Origin: Mastigamoeba balamuthi
Lineage: Eukaryota; Evosea; Mastigamoebida; Mastigamoebidae
Assembly (NCBI GenBank): GCA_902651635.1
Contig: CACRSC010000084.1
Coordinates: 262,829-326,828 of the forward strand
Reading direction: 5' to 3'
DNA: 64,000 nt
A program made the position numbers and the translations under genes. Numbering within the stretch: position 1 is the stretch's first letter; each line of letters begins with the position of its first letter. Below are positions 21,401 to 33,294 of this stretch, in pieces. Below the pieces are notes generated by a model, which made no database searches, was not told the DNA's origin, and saw only the letters and a list, made by a program, of their open reading frames with translations.

Positions 21401-24400
21401 GTCGCTGGCCTCGCTGCTGCGCTCGGCCATGGCGGCGCAGGACCCCGGCCCTGCCGTGCACCGCTGGCTGTCGACGTCGCTGTTCTCCAACGGCCGGCGC
21501 AAGGACCCCGGGCAACTGCCCCTTTTCCTCCAGGAGCTCCTCCTCTCCGACGACCCCGCTACGCCCGCGAGCCTCCCGCGCGGGTCTGCGAGCGACTGCG
21601 TCGTACGGCTGGCCAAGCCCATGCTCGCGGCCGTTCTGTGGCACACGACAGACGCCGTGGACGGCTCGAACGCGGGCGGGAAGCTCGCCGAGGCGTGGGG
21701 CGACGTGCTCGCCCGCGCCACCGCACTGGCAGCGTCCGACTCGTCTCCAGAGTGTGTCGAGGAGGTCAGGGCCAAGGCGCGGCTGCTCCTGTCGTTGCAG
21801 GCCCACGCGCGCGGGGCGCCGCAGCGCAGCCTGACGGCCTCCATGGCTGAGATGAAGCGCAAGTTCTACCCCGCGCCGCCGAGGGGCAGGGACACGGAGG
21901 CGCTGTCCAAGCTGACCGAGTGGAGGTCCGCGCTCATCGCCGACAGCGCCTCGCGCGACATCCGGGAGCTCGTGCACGAGTTCCTCGCGCAGGGCTCGCA
22001 GGTGCCCGCCGAGGCCGTCGAGGGAGCGCTGCTGGCCAACGAGGCGTCGTGCGCGCACAGGACGAGGATCCTCGCGGGGCTCGCGGGGCTGCTGTCGACG
22101 ATGGACGCGGGCTCGGACCCCGCGGTGGCGTCGGTGCTGTGCGCGGTCGCCTCTGCGTGCCACAGCAACGACGTGTTCTCGTCGACGCTCGGCGTCAGCA
22201 CGGCGAGCGTCGGGGAGCTCACGGCGAGGTTCTTCGCGGTGATGTCGGCGGCGACGGAGATGCTCAGGCAGACGCTGCACCGCGGGCTGTCGGACAAGGT
22301 CGTCGTGGCCGTCGTGGCGCTGTGGCACACGGGCCTCGGGTCCGCCAACGAGGACTACGTCGCCAAGACCGGAGTCATCCCGCAGCTGCTGCGCCTGCTC
22401 TCGCACTGCTGCTCGGCCGTCTCGGACGACGCCGTGCGCGACGCCGCGTTCCACCTGCTCGTCTCGCTCGCCTCGTACTGCTTCGAGCAGCCGCGCGACG
22501 CCAACGACAAGTCGCCCAGCTGCAGAGGCTTCGTGGCCAAGACGCTCTGCGACGAGCTCGCGTCGCTCTCGGCCGACAGCTCGGCGCCGCCCGACCAGCC
22601 CGGGACGAGCGACAGGCCTCCCGTGGCCAGCACGGCGAGGTCCGGGATGTACGCGTCGCTGCTGCTCGGCGCGCTTCTCGTGCTGTCGCACAAGCACCCG
22701 AGCGCGGCGCAGGAGATGGCGTACCACGTGCGCACCGACGTGATGATGCGCCTCTACTGCGCGCAGTGGGCCGCGTTCGACCCCAGCGCGCTCATCCTGC
22801 GCCTGCTGCGCGAAGTGCTGCCGCTGCACCCGCCCGAGCAGCGCGTCGTCGACGGCGTCCTCGAGGACATGGCGCGCAACATCGCGCGCTCGGGGCGCGA
22901 CAACGTCGTCGCCGAGGCCGCCATGCTGCTGCGCTCGCTCGCCGCGCGCGACGGCTGGGACGCCGTCGTGCGGGACGGGGTGCGCGCCTCGCTGAGGTCC
23001 ATGGACGCGGTGCTCGACGGGCTCGCGCGCAGCGCGCCGTTCGACGCCGGCAAGTGCGCGGCCCTCGACGCGGCCCTCGCTGTCCTCGGGGGAGTCCCGC
23101 TGGCGGTGCGCGTCGGAGGCCGCGCGCGCGTCGTGAGCGACTCGCACGCGCTGTCGGGCGACGTCGTCGACGTCGTCTGCGAGGCGCAGATCGGGACGAT
23201 GCGTGTCTACGGCACGCTGCCGCTACCGCGCCTCGACGAGACCGACTGCGTCGTCACGCGCGACGTGTTTGTCCCCGGCCGCGACCTCGTCGCCGTCGAC
23301 GAGTTCGACGCGCGGCCCCTGTGGCCCTCTGTGCTCGCGGACGTCAGCCGCGCGCTCGCCAGGCCGCCGCTGGGCGAGTGCAAGTCCCCCAACGCGCTCG
23401 CGTACGCGCGGGTGCGCTTCCACGCCACGCGGCTGCTCCACGCGATGCTCGAGGGCGACGGCGGCGCTGTGGCGCGGTCGCTGTGCCCCCTGGTGCCCGT
23501 CGACCAGGTCCTCTCGTCGATAAACGAGGCGGGCGTCGCTCAGTGGACGCCGTACACCGTCAGGGACTGCGCGACGGCCTCGCTCGAGCGCAGGGTCCGT
23601 GCGAGGCTGCACGGCACGGGCCCTATCACTGCCGCGCTGGGAATCTCGGGCGTCCACGCGAGCTCGCTGGGGTTCGTGCACGCCCCGGTGTTCCTGCCGC
23701 CGGACACGATCAAGGGAATGGAGATGCTCGTGGGCGACTGCGTCCTCCTGGGCCACCCGCTCTCCTCGCAGAAGTGCGTTTTTCGCCTCGTTTCCGTCGT
23801 GGTTTGGCGGCGCTTTGAGAATTGACCCGCGACCCTGGGGGCTGTGGCGGGCAGCTACGTCGACGACGAGGAGTCGGAGGTGTTTGACGTGGACCGGAGC
23901 GACTCTGAGTACTCGCTGTCGCTGGACTCGGCCTACTGCCGCAGCACGCACTCGGACGACGTCGACAACAACGTAAGCACCGACGACGGCAGCAGCAGCG
24001 ACAGCAGCGGATCCTCGGGCAGCATGAGCGGCCTCACGAGCCTCCTCGACGGCTCGGACGACGGTTCCGACTCGGACGGCTCGGATGAGTCCGACGGCGA
24101 CGAGTCGGACGAGGACGACGACCCCTCGACGACCACGGGCAGCGCCAGCGCCGCGGCAGCGGAGAAGAGCAAGGCGCCCGGCGCGCCCGCAGGTGCCTCG
24201 AGCGAGTACGAGCCCGCGTGCAGTGTGTTCCAGACGCAGGACGTCGGCGAGACGGCCGGGCGCGTCGTCGTCGTCCCGCTCTCGATGGACCACAGCAGCG
24301 CGGGCGTCGTGCGCGCCAAGACCGACGAGCTCGTGTCCGCGGGCGCGCTCGCGGTGGTCTTCGCGACGCGCAAGAGCCTCGGCGGCCTCTGCGCGGAGCT

Positions 24401-27400
24401 CGCGGCCTCGGGGTTCCGGCCGCGCATCCCCGTGGCGCTCGCGGCCAAGTGCGTCATGCGCCGTCTCGCGCACGACCTCCGCGTGCGGCAGGCCGCACAC
24501 GCGCTCGCCTCCGAGTCGAGGGGCGAGTTTGACAACGTGCTGGCGCTCAACAGCTGCTCGCTGTCGCAGCTGGCGTCGGACCTCGCGCGGCTCGGCAGCT
24601 CCTCGGGCGCGGACGGCGCGCTGCCGCCGAGGTACGCGCCCGCGAGGCAGGCGACGTCGCTGCCGGGCGTCAAGCAGCTGCCGGCGTTCGTCACGGACCT
24701 GCCCCGGCAGGCGCTGCGCTCGAACATGTACATGCAGGACGAGGAGCCCGGCGGCGTCGTGCACTGGGACTACTGGGCCTACTGGCCGCACGCGCGCTTC
24801 GAGACCGACGTCGTGCGCGGCGACGTGCGCGGGCTCGCCGTCCGCGTGCTCGACGCCTCGTGCGACTACCTCCGCCAGCAGGTCGCCCTGCGCGTCGTCG
24901 CTGCCGCCGCGGCGTCGCCGTCGGCCCGCCCGGCCTGCCCCCCTGCGGGCCTGCTGGCGCCGCTGCTGCTGGGCTCGTTCGTGCGCTCGGTCGTCGACGC
25001 CGAGGAGCTGCAGAGGAAGGCGATGGTCCTGCAGCCGATGCCGCCGCCGAGCTCGTCCGCCGCCGCTGCGTGCCTGCGGGCGCTGCTGCCGCTGTCGCCG
25101 GCGCCCTGCGCTGGGAGCTCGTCGGGCGCGCAGCAGCCAGCGGCGGCCGCTGCGTCGTCGGATGCGCCGGCTGCGGCGCAGCCAGAGGAGAAGAAGAAGC
25201 GCAAGGGGCTGCTCGCGAAGCTCAAGCTCAAGAGGCACTCGTCCTCGTCGTCCTCGTCCAGCAAGAAGTCCGCGTACCCCAAGGGAACGCTCGCAATACG
25301 CTCGGGACCAAGTTACGTCGCCGCGTCTGCCGCCCGCAAATTGCGATTCGGGCAAACAATTTTGGATTTAATTTACATTAAGGTAACTTGATCTTTGAAT
25401 CATCCAAAGCGCACTGCTGACCCTTGTCGACTGCGGCAGAGCAAACGCTGGTCAGGGCTCTGGTCGTGGCGGTGGTGGAGGCCCTGGGCAAGTTCGACGA
25501 CAAGGGCGCGGAGGAGGCGCTGGGCGCGACGTTCCTCGTGCGCGCCGCGCTCTGCGAGCACGTCGAGCTGCTCGACGAGTCCGAGGTCCAGCACCTGCAC
25601 TTCCTCCTGCTCGCCGCCACGTGGAAGTCCTCGTGCGTCTGGGTCCGCCAGAACTGCTGCCGCCTGATCAGCGACCTCCTCAGTGCGCCCGCCCCTGCGC
25701 CCCCGCGGCCAGCGTCGTCGGGTCTGACGCTGCGAGTTGCTCGCAGGTGAGCTGAGGGACAAGGGGCTGAGGGACCGCATCCCTCCCGCGGCCATGATGG
25801 GCTACGCCTGCCTGTGGGAGGTCATCGGCCCGCCGCACAGGCAGCGCGGGCTCTTCGCCGCGGCCCTCGCGGAGCTGCTGCTGACCGCGCGGGCGTTCGA
25901 GCAGGGCCGCGCGGACCTCGCGCCCCCGCGCAAGCCCTCGGGCCGCCTCGAGGAGCTCTGCAAGCTCGCCGCTGCCCTCGACGCCCTCGACGGCCGCCCC
26001 GGCGCCGCGGCGAGGCTGCGCGAGGTGCTGCCCCCCGACGCGCTGCCCGCCGACTTTGACGAGTCGGCCGTCGCTGCTGGAGCGTTCAGCGCCGAGGCGG
26101 ACCAGGAGATCGTGAAGAGGTGCCCGCAGGGCGCGTGGGCCGCGTCCAAGGAGGACCTGGAGAGCGTGTTCGCGGGCACGAGCGAACGCCTGCTGAGGAG
26201 CCGCGCCGCGGTGCTGTACCACGCGCTGCACAAGGGCCTCGAGGGGTCCGTGCAGCTCGTGGACTTCTACGGCGCGCGCTGGCGGCCGCGCTGCATCGCG
26301 AGGCGCCTCGCGGGGGCCAAGGCGCGCGTGGCGCTCGGCACGAAGCTCGCGGCGTTCCACTCGGTGGTCTCTGCGCAGTCGGGGGACACGCCCGACGAGG
26401 TGCCGTCGATGCCGAGCATCCACGTCAACCGCGTAGTGGCCAAGCGCGCGCTGGCCATCGGGCAGCTGCGCCAGACGGTGCTCGGGCAGGTGGCCGCGGG
26501 GGTCGCGCGGTTCAGGTACGGCGTGTTCAACAGCTACAGCCACCCGATCGACATCACGTTCGTCGGCGAGGCCGGCTACGACGCCGGCGGGCTCTACCGC
26601 GAGTGCCTGAGCACCATCGTCAGCGAGCTGCAGTCCGGGGCGCACCTGCTGCAGCTGTGCCCCAACGGGAGGTTCGAGCGCGGCGGCTGCAGGGACAAGC
26701 TGATCCCCAAGCCGTCGCTATCGGGCCCCGAGCACCTGCGCCTGTTCGAGTTTGTCGGGCGCGTGCTGGGCCACGCGGTGCACAGCGCGGGGGCGCTGGC
26801 GCTGAGCCTGCCGTCGCTGGTCTGGAAGCCCCTGGTCGGCTCCGAGGTCGACCTCTCGGACTTGCGCGACGTCGACACGTCGTCGACGTGCATCGAGCGC
26901 ATCCGGGCGATGGAGCGCACACCCGACGTCGAGGAGATGCTCTCGGAGCTGCCGTTCACGACGGTATACAGCGACGGCAAGGTCGTCGCGCTAAAGCCCG
27001 GCGGCGAGTCGACCTACGCTTCGTGGGACACGCGCCTCGAGCTCTGCGACCTCATGGAGCAGTCGCTGCTGCACTGCTACGACGGGCAGCTGCGGGCCGT
27101 TCGCAGGGGCCTGTGCTTCATCCTGCCCGAGGAGGCCGTCGACTGCCTGCTGACGTGGCGCGACGCCGAGACGCTCGTGTGCGGCGAGCCGAGGCTGGAC
27201 ATCGCGCGCCTCAAGACGGCGGCGGGGAGGACCGGCGACGACGACGAGCACGTCAAGATGCTGTGGGATGTGCTCGAGGAGATGACGCCCGAGGAGCAGA
27301 GCAAGTTCCTGAGGTTCGTGACGGGCCACGAGAGGATGCCGCCGCAGGGCAACGACCTCAGCTTCACGATCGAAACGTACACGGGCTCGTCGCAGGCGCT

Positions 27401-27551
27401 GCCCATGTCGGGCACGTGCAGTGGCCTGCTGACGCTGCCGAGGTACACGTCCAAGAGCGTGATGCGCACCAAGCTGCTCTACGCCATCAACAACTGCCCC
27501 AACATCGACGGCGACGGCGAGACCAGCCGCAACGTCTACCTCGACCCGTGA
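18427..27551 (+). CDS. Giant HECT E3 ubiquitin ligase (HECTD4-like architecture)
   Basis: Seven exons are inferred (18427-19527, 19647-19855, 19924-21162, 21230-23773, 23855-25311, 25440-25682, 25747-27551), about 2,865 residues. The N-terminal half is helical and beta-rich without a clear family. Around 20990-21330 a segment with VVESAHPV and ISNDDDGTELWGF resembles the beta-sandwich module found in large HECT proteins such as HECTD4. An acidic Asp/Ser-rich linker follows (near 23870-24130). The HECT domain occupies the last exon: FNSYSHPIDITFVGEAGYDAG starts it, and the catalytic cysteine is in SGTCSGLLTLPRY (codon 27417-27419). The C-terminus ends NVYLDP, so the usual aromatic residue near the end is not in the canonical place. 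A 49-base assembly gap lies within intron 1 and does not remove coding sequence. The exon 5 donor is the least certain junction. Confidence 0.88.
19547..19595. other. Assembly gap (49 n)
   Basis: Forty-nine unknown bases. The flanking donor (19528) and acceptor (19646) place the gap inside an intron of the giant HECT gene. Confidence 0.95.
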
Positions 27552-27634
27552 TGGTCCGACAACGAGTACCGGGGAGGTGAAAAACTAAGTCGAAAATGCA
27601 CACAGTAGTCTCTTGTGTCTTTCTCTCCGGCTTT

Positions 27635-29538
27635 CTACAGCTCCTCGAGGGGTGTGTGGTTGTACGTGGCCGGCAGTGCCGGATCACGTGGGAAAACGAG
27701 GTCCAGCCCTGTGGGCAGCTTCACGACCAGCGCCGTGTCTGTCGCCAGCAGCAGCGTGACCATGAAGTCGACCTTGCACACGGCGGGCCTGGTGCTCGTC
27801 AGCAGCGGCACCGCGGCTCTTCTGGCCTCCTGCGTGGCCTCGCTGATGAAGGTCTTGTCGTGCAGCTTCTGGCGCGTCTGGGGGCGCGCTGTCAGCACCT
27901 GGGCGCTCGGGAGGTGCGAGGGGCCAGTACCGTCGTGCCCTCGGCCCAGACCACCGAGTCGGTGCCCCCGAGGCGCATGCGGAACCAGCCGTTGGACATC
28001 CACACGATCTCGATCAGGACCGACTCGTCATCCTTCCATACGAACGTCTGCTTCTCGTGCGTCGCCATGACGCGCCAGCAGCCCAGCCTGAACACGACCT
28101 GCCGGCGCCAGTCAGTGCGTGCTGAGCGAGCGCCGCAGGTTGCGGCTGCTGTGGTCGGTAGGGGCGCAACAGAAGGGGGGCATCGAGAGAACTGCTGCGA
28201 CTTGAGGAAGCAGTCCTTGAAGTGTTCTTTCCACGTAAGGCCGTCGGGGAGCGACGCCTGCACGCAGTCGCTGTGCCTCTCCCATATCTTGCACCACACT
28301 GCGCGACAGGGGTGAGGGAGCGTTCATGTCTCCCCCGCAGAGCGCCCGGGCTGCGACCGCATACCCTCGTCGCTGCAGACGACCGCGTTGAACAGCGTGC
28401 AGCACCGCGACAGCGAGGCGATCGTCTCGAGCGTGCAGAACGGTGCGATGCACGAGAGCAGCACGCTGACGTGCGGGTGCGGCCCCGCTGCGTCGTCCTC
28501 GATGGGCTCCAGCGGCAGCTCGCAGCCCTCGACCACAAGCTGCGCGCGCAGCGGCGGCCATCAGTGAGGACGCGCTGTTCTCTCCTCTATCCCCCTCCTT
28601 CCCCAACAGCACAACAAACTCCGCACAAACAACGGACCTTCGGAAACCTGAGCTGAGCGATGGCGCTCTCCAGCGCGGCGAAGCTCTGGTCCACGCCCTC
28701 GGTCCGCACGGCCACCCGCACGTCCCTTGCATCGGCCGCCGCGACGAACGCCTTTTTGTTTTTGGCGGGGGCGACACACAATCAGTTAGTTGTTCTCTGC
28801 CCCTCCCCCCCACTCCCGGCCAGCGGACGACCGCACCTTGGCGCTGGCCACCGCTGCGTGGCACGCGGTCACGACGGCAGCGGGGTCCGCGCTGCCCGCC
28901 GCCCGCGCGAGCGCCGCCTCCACGTCCTCGGCCTCGCGCGCGAGCCTCGCGACGCGTGCGGCCCCGCTGGCCGCGGCCACGGCCCCGCCCTCGACGGCGG
29001 CTACCGCGGCCTCGCGCGCGCGCTGCAGCAGCCCCGCGGCCCTGCCGACGCGCAGGTCCAGCGCGCGGGACTCGGCCGCCGCGGCCCTGCGCGCGCGGTC
29101 GCTCTCCGCGCGCGCGGACTGCGCGGCGCGCGAGAGAGAGCGCCGCGCGGAGGAGACCGCGAGCTGCGCGGCCCGCAGCTGCGCGGACGAGCGCGCGGCC
29201 TCGTCCGCGAGCCCGCCGAGCGCGCAGCACTGGTGGGCCTCTGCCGCGCACGCTGCGCAGGCCAGCGCGGCGCAGGAGCGGCACCAGAGCGAGGGCTGGG
29301 CCCCGCGCCCGCAGGGACAGCAGCAGCAGGAGGCCGCGGGAGAGGAGGAAGAGGAAGAGGAAGGGGGGGTGGAAGAGGGGGTGGAAGGGGAGGAGGAAGA
29401 GGGGACGGGGCGGTGCCACGCGAAGACGCCGTGGACGACGGTGGAGCAGCGGCGGCAGAGGTGGCGCCCGCAGTCGGGGCAGAACACAGTCGCGCGGGCG
29501 CTCTTGCAGCCGTCGCGCTCGCACCGCTTTTCGGTCAT
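27635..29538 (-). CDS. B-box zinc-finger protein with coiled coil and F-box-like segment
   Basis: Five exons on the minus strand (28837-29538, 28638-28751, 28365-28539, 27931-28298, 27635-27898) join in consistent phases to give 540 residues. Two tandem B-box-type zinc modules are seen: CKSARATVFCPDCGRHLCRR and, after a Ser/Pro spacer, WCRSCAALACAACAAEAHQ. An Ala/Arg/Glu-rich heptad region (residues about 115-230) should form a coiled coil, as in TRIM-type proteins, but no RING is present. A later part, CTLETIASLSRCCTLF followed by WERHSDC and LTWKEHFKDCF, resembles an F-box-like helix set; this is tentative. The last intron is only 32 nt. The start ATG at 29538 is the first Met before the zinc ligands. 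The gene converges on the giant HECT gene with an 83-base gap. A ubiquitin-pathway adaptor role is inferred. Confidence 0.68.
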
Positions 29539-29788
29539 CGTCGGGGGGTGGGGACGGAGGACGCGTAATTTAGTGGGGTGGCAATCGCACCCGCCTGGGT
29601 TCGAACCACCGACCAAGATATTACTTTGTTAGCTGTCCCCTGTTTAGGAAACTCGCGTCTGCCCCCGCAGAGCATGAGAGCACACAAAAATATCGGAATA
29701 TCTCTGTTATTCAAAAAAAACCCGGAGCCGCCGCCTGGGCGAAGGGCCACCAAGGGGCTCGCTCGGCGACAGCACCAGCCCTTCAGAG

Positions 29789-30464
29789 ATGGAGCAGCAG
29801 CAGAGGAGCCTGGTCGCGCGCGCCACCGCCGGCCGCCGCTGCCCGCCCCCCGGTTCCTCCCCGATCCGCAGCCCCGAAACGCCCTGCGCCCCGCAGCCCG
29901 CCGCCGCGGACCTGCTGCCCGCTAGCGCCGCGCCCGGGCCGGCCCCGCGCTGCGCGCTCTCGCTGGACACGCTGGCGCAGGACCCGTCGCTGGAAACCGA
30001 CGGGGAGCCGCTGGACCTCCGCACGCCGACGTGCCCGGTGCCCCCGCACGGCGTCACGGGCAGGTGGGCGCCCAGGCTCAGCCCGCTGTCGGTTCTCGCC
30101 GGGTCCATGTCGTCGCTGGACCTCGGCGACATGGACGACGGCGGCAGCGAGGAGGTGGACCCCGAGGAAGGTTCAGGTTTCAACGTTTCCTCCCCGTCTC
30201 TCGCGGCTCGCTCTGCTCCGCCGGGGCGGTGGGGCGGGTTTCGGAGGTTTCGGAGGGCGAAAACCGACGAGTTCAATTGACTCGGGCCGCGCAGAGAACG
30301 AGGAGGTGATACGGAGCATGTGGAGGAGGAGGCTGTTCGACTCGAACGCGTCGTCGCCGCAGAACGAGCCGCTGCCACCGCCCAGGGAGCTGAGGGCGGC
30401 CTCGGGCTCGGCGAGCGGGAGCTCATCCACGAGCTCGCGCGCCTGCTCGATGGCCTCCAAGTAG
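29789..30464 (+). CDS. Hypothetical Ser/Pro-rich protein
   Basis: Two exons (29789-30170, 30295-30464) joined by a 124-nt intron in phase 1 give about 183 residues. The N-terminus is MEQQQRSLVARATAGRRCPP and the middle has an acidic patch (DLGDMDDGGSEEVDPEEE). The C-terminal exon has a short basic stretch, SMWRRRLFDSN, and then Ser-rich sequence. No domain is recognised. The splice junction is supported because the exon 1 frame otherwise runs into low-quality sequence and because the acceptor follows a pyrimidine-poor but typical GCGCAG. Function is unknown. Confidence 0.55.
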
Positions 30465-30977
30465 GCCTGTTGTTGCGGCACCCCCCTCCCCTCACCCCCC
30501 ACCCACCCTCACTCCCCATCAGCACCATGCATGCCCCGCAGCACGCACACCTGCACCGCACGCACCGCACAGTAGTATAGCAGCACGACCTTGTCTTAAC
30601 AGAACAAACAATTTAGTGGAAACGTTGTCCTCTGTTACACCTCGCCGTGTCTCTCGCCGTATCACCCGGTGTCTGAAGCGCAGGGGAGGCTGTGCGACAC
30701 TCGGTGGTCACTCCTCAGCCTCCTTTTACTTTGTTTTGTATCGTGTATGCCCCGTCAGAATTGTGTCACGCAATGCGGAAATGGTGAGTTTCTGGTGAAT
30801 TGCCCACTTCACACACGAGCGTGAGACAACTGCACCGCGTCAGGTGAGGAATCACAACCCTTCGAGTCGATTCCACGGGCCTCCGGGACGAAATGGGATT
30901 CCTTCGGAAGAGAAGATCGCGAGTAGATTTGTTTTGACGGCATCTCTCCACCGAGATATTATTCTTCGCGCATAAAA
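30465..30977. other. Intergenic, no gene seen
   Basis: About 510 bases separating the hypothetical gene from TRM6. GC falls towards the TRM6 start, as expected for a promoter. No clear motif or RNA gene. Confidence 0.4.
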
Positions 30978-32582
30978 ATGGCGGTCGAGACGCGTTCGCG
31001 CACGGTGCGCGCTGGCGACCCTGTCCTCCTGCAGTGCGGTTCCGACTACGCTTTCAGCGTCGCCGCCCCCAACAGGCACCCGCCCGCCCCCCTCGCCTAT
31101 GACGTGGCACCGCCTCCCGCGCCGCCATCTGACGTCATCACAGGAAGGCGCGGGTGGCGAGGACGGCGTACGACGTGAGTACGCTGGTGGGGGCTGCGTA
31201 CGGGAGCGTGTACGCGGCGGAGCGCGGGGGCGCGCTGGCGCTGGCGCTGCCCGAGGCGCCGTCGGTGTCGGCGGGGGCGGCGGCCGAGTCGTCGCAGGAC
31301 AACCGCAAGCTCGTCGACGACAACACGGCGCAGCGGCTCGGCAAGGACCAGATCGAGGAGCTCCGCAAGGGCGGCGCAGACGGCACGGCCATCGTCTCGG
31401 TTGCGTAGCAGCCCTCCTCCTCCTCCCTCCTTGGCGTGGCGTCGGTCTCCGGGCGCCGGGCGCTGACGGGCCTCTGCGCAGGCGCTGGTGGAGAACAGCG
31501 CGTCGTTCAAGGACAAGACGGCGTTCGCCCAGGAGAAGTACATCAAGAAAAAGCTCAAGAAGTGCCAGCCCCCTCTCCTTCGCCCTCCCAGCACCCTCAG
31601 CCCCTGACGTCGCACCAAGGCATGTGGCGCAGATCAAGCTGCTGGAGCCCACGGCGTTCAACATCGCCACCGCCGCCTACGCCGAGAACCCCGCCAAGGT
31701 CGGGTGAGTGCTCGTCATGCCCTCGCGCCTTCGTACGCCACCTGCGGCCTTACCGGTGTGCCCGCCACGCAGGTTCGTGAGGCCCGACATGCTCGCCAAG
31801 ATGCTGTACATGCTCGCTGTGCGTGCCGGCACCCGCGCCCTGGTGTGCGAGAACTGCTCGGGCGTTCTCCTCGGCTCCATCGCTGAGCGCGTCTCCTGTG
31901 CGCCCCGAATCAATTGCTCTCGCGCCCCTTCTAAGCGCGCGCTGCCCGCGCTTCCTTCCCCCCTCGCGCAGCTCAGGGGAACGGCGCTGTCGTCAACGTG
32001 CACACGGGTTCCAAGCCCGAGGGCGGCGGCTACCTGAAGCACTTCATCTCCTCGCGGCTGAGCCCCATCGTCAACGTGCCCATGGCGCGCGTCCTGGCGC
32101 CCGACTTCAACGCCGGCGCCGAGGTGGGGCAGTGCGACAGCCTCGCCATCGCCGTCAGGTTCCGCCCGATCGACGTCGTGCGCGCGCTGCTGCCGCTCGT
32201 GAAGCCCTCGGGGTGCGTCGCGGTCTTCTGCGCGTACCTCCAGCCGCTGCTCGACGTCGCCGAGGACCTGACGATGCGCGGGGCCGCGGCGCACGTGGAG
32301 CTCTGCGAGAGCTTCTGGCGCGAGCACCAGGTGCTGCCCGACCGCACGCACCCGCTCGTGGACATGAACGGGCACCCGGGCTACATGCTGACGGCCATCC
32401 GTCTGGCGCCGCGGCCCCAGGCCGAGGCAGCGCCGCAGGAGGCCCAGCAGCAGGAGGAAGAGATGCCCGATGCCCCGGCAGAGGCAGAGGAGGCTGCAGC
32501 CCAGCCGGCTGCTAAGCGCCAGAAGGCAGAGGAGGAGGAGGGCAAGGATGGGGATGATGCCCCTGCCCCAATGGACTCTTGA
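30978..32582 (+). CDS. TRM6: tRNA (adenine-58-N1)-methyltransferase non-catalytic subunit TRM6
   Basis: TRM6 (Gcd10) pairs with catalytic TRM61 to make m1A58 in tRNAs, including initiator tRNA. Six exons (30978-31075, 31144-31399, 31482-31561, 31620-31703, 31773-31890, 31977-32582) give 413 residues. Family hallmarks are DNRKLVDDNTAQRLGKDQIE, SFKDKTAFAQEKYIKKKLKK, and the Rossmann-like C-terminal part with YMLAVRAGTRALVCENCSG. As expected for the non-catalytic subunit there is no AdoMet-binding glycine motif. The C-terminus is acidic (Glu/Ala/Gln-rich). The first intron (31076-31143) starts with GC rather than GT, following AACAG; the frame forces this choice. The protein is short at the N-terminus compared with yeast but complete across the conserved core. 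Confidence 0.93.
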
Positions 32583-33294
32583 AACACTGGACTCAAGCCG
32601 AAGGCACACCGCACTGACTCTTATCACGAGATGCTCTAACATCGACACTGATCAGTGAAGGGGGCGTTTGCCCACACTTGAGTGTTAATCGATTCAATCC
32701 GGCATGTGCTTAATGGGGTTTGTTTCAGTATCTTCGTTGTACGGCATTGAGGTGATGGGTAACACGTGTGAGAGCCATCTCAAGTTAACTTTCGAGAGTT
32801 GCGAGTAATCTTGTTATCCCCCTCTAATTGGGAGACATAAATTAATATCCAAAAGCTTCCGTAGCACAGTCGGCAGTGCATGCGGCTGTTAACCGCAGGG
32901 TCCTTGGTTCAAATCCAAGCGGGAGCGTCTTTTATAGGTGATCTCTTTGTGGCCTTGTTCATTGTTGTGTGTCGTCTCTACACGATTGCAGTGTTGCTCT
33001 GGCTTACTGTACGAAGGGGATCCCTTGTCCCGGGAGAAGTTCTTTTGTTTGTTGTTTTTCTGGGTTTATGTGTAGTGAAGTGAGGGGGAGTAAGAGAGAT
33101 GTGGAGAGAAGGGGAGTTAGGAAGAGAAGAGAAGAGAAGGAAGAAGAGGGAAATAGAAAAGAAACCAGTGTCCGTTTTAAAAAGTAGGAAAATAAGCAAG
33201 CAACTGCGCAAGCGGGTCTCCACGTTCGCAGGAGCCCGTCTGCCACCCGCCTTTTCCTCTCCGCGCGAGCGTCAAGGGTGCCCCCCGCATCGCC
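32583..33294. other. Intergenic with tRNA-Asn
   Basis: Apart from the tRNA at 32855-32927, about 700 bases carry no gene. A purine-rich stretch near 33085-33180 (GGAAGAGAAGAGAAG type) is a simple-sequence region close to the 3' end of the LARP4-like gene. Confidence 0.45.
32855..32927 (+). tRNA. tRNA-Asn (GTT)
   Basis: Acceptor GCTTCCG pairs with CGGGAGC allowing one G-T pair; anticodon stem TGCGG/CCGCA closes the loop CTGTTAA with anticodon GTT; T arm CTTGG/CCAAG with TTCAAAT. Discriminator G. No intron; a TCTTTT run follows as a likely Pol III terminator. Confidence 0.93.

Noticed and set aside
21177-23147. Long antisense open frame opposite the giant HECT gene
   Set aside because: Same GC-driven shadow effect; no domain and no intron structure.
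29573-29640. tRNA-like sequence with a GGTTCGAACC T-loop next to the B-box gene start
   Set aside because: The T stem does not pair and no acceptor or anticodon stem can be drawn on either strand.
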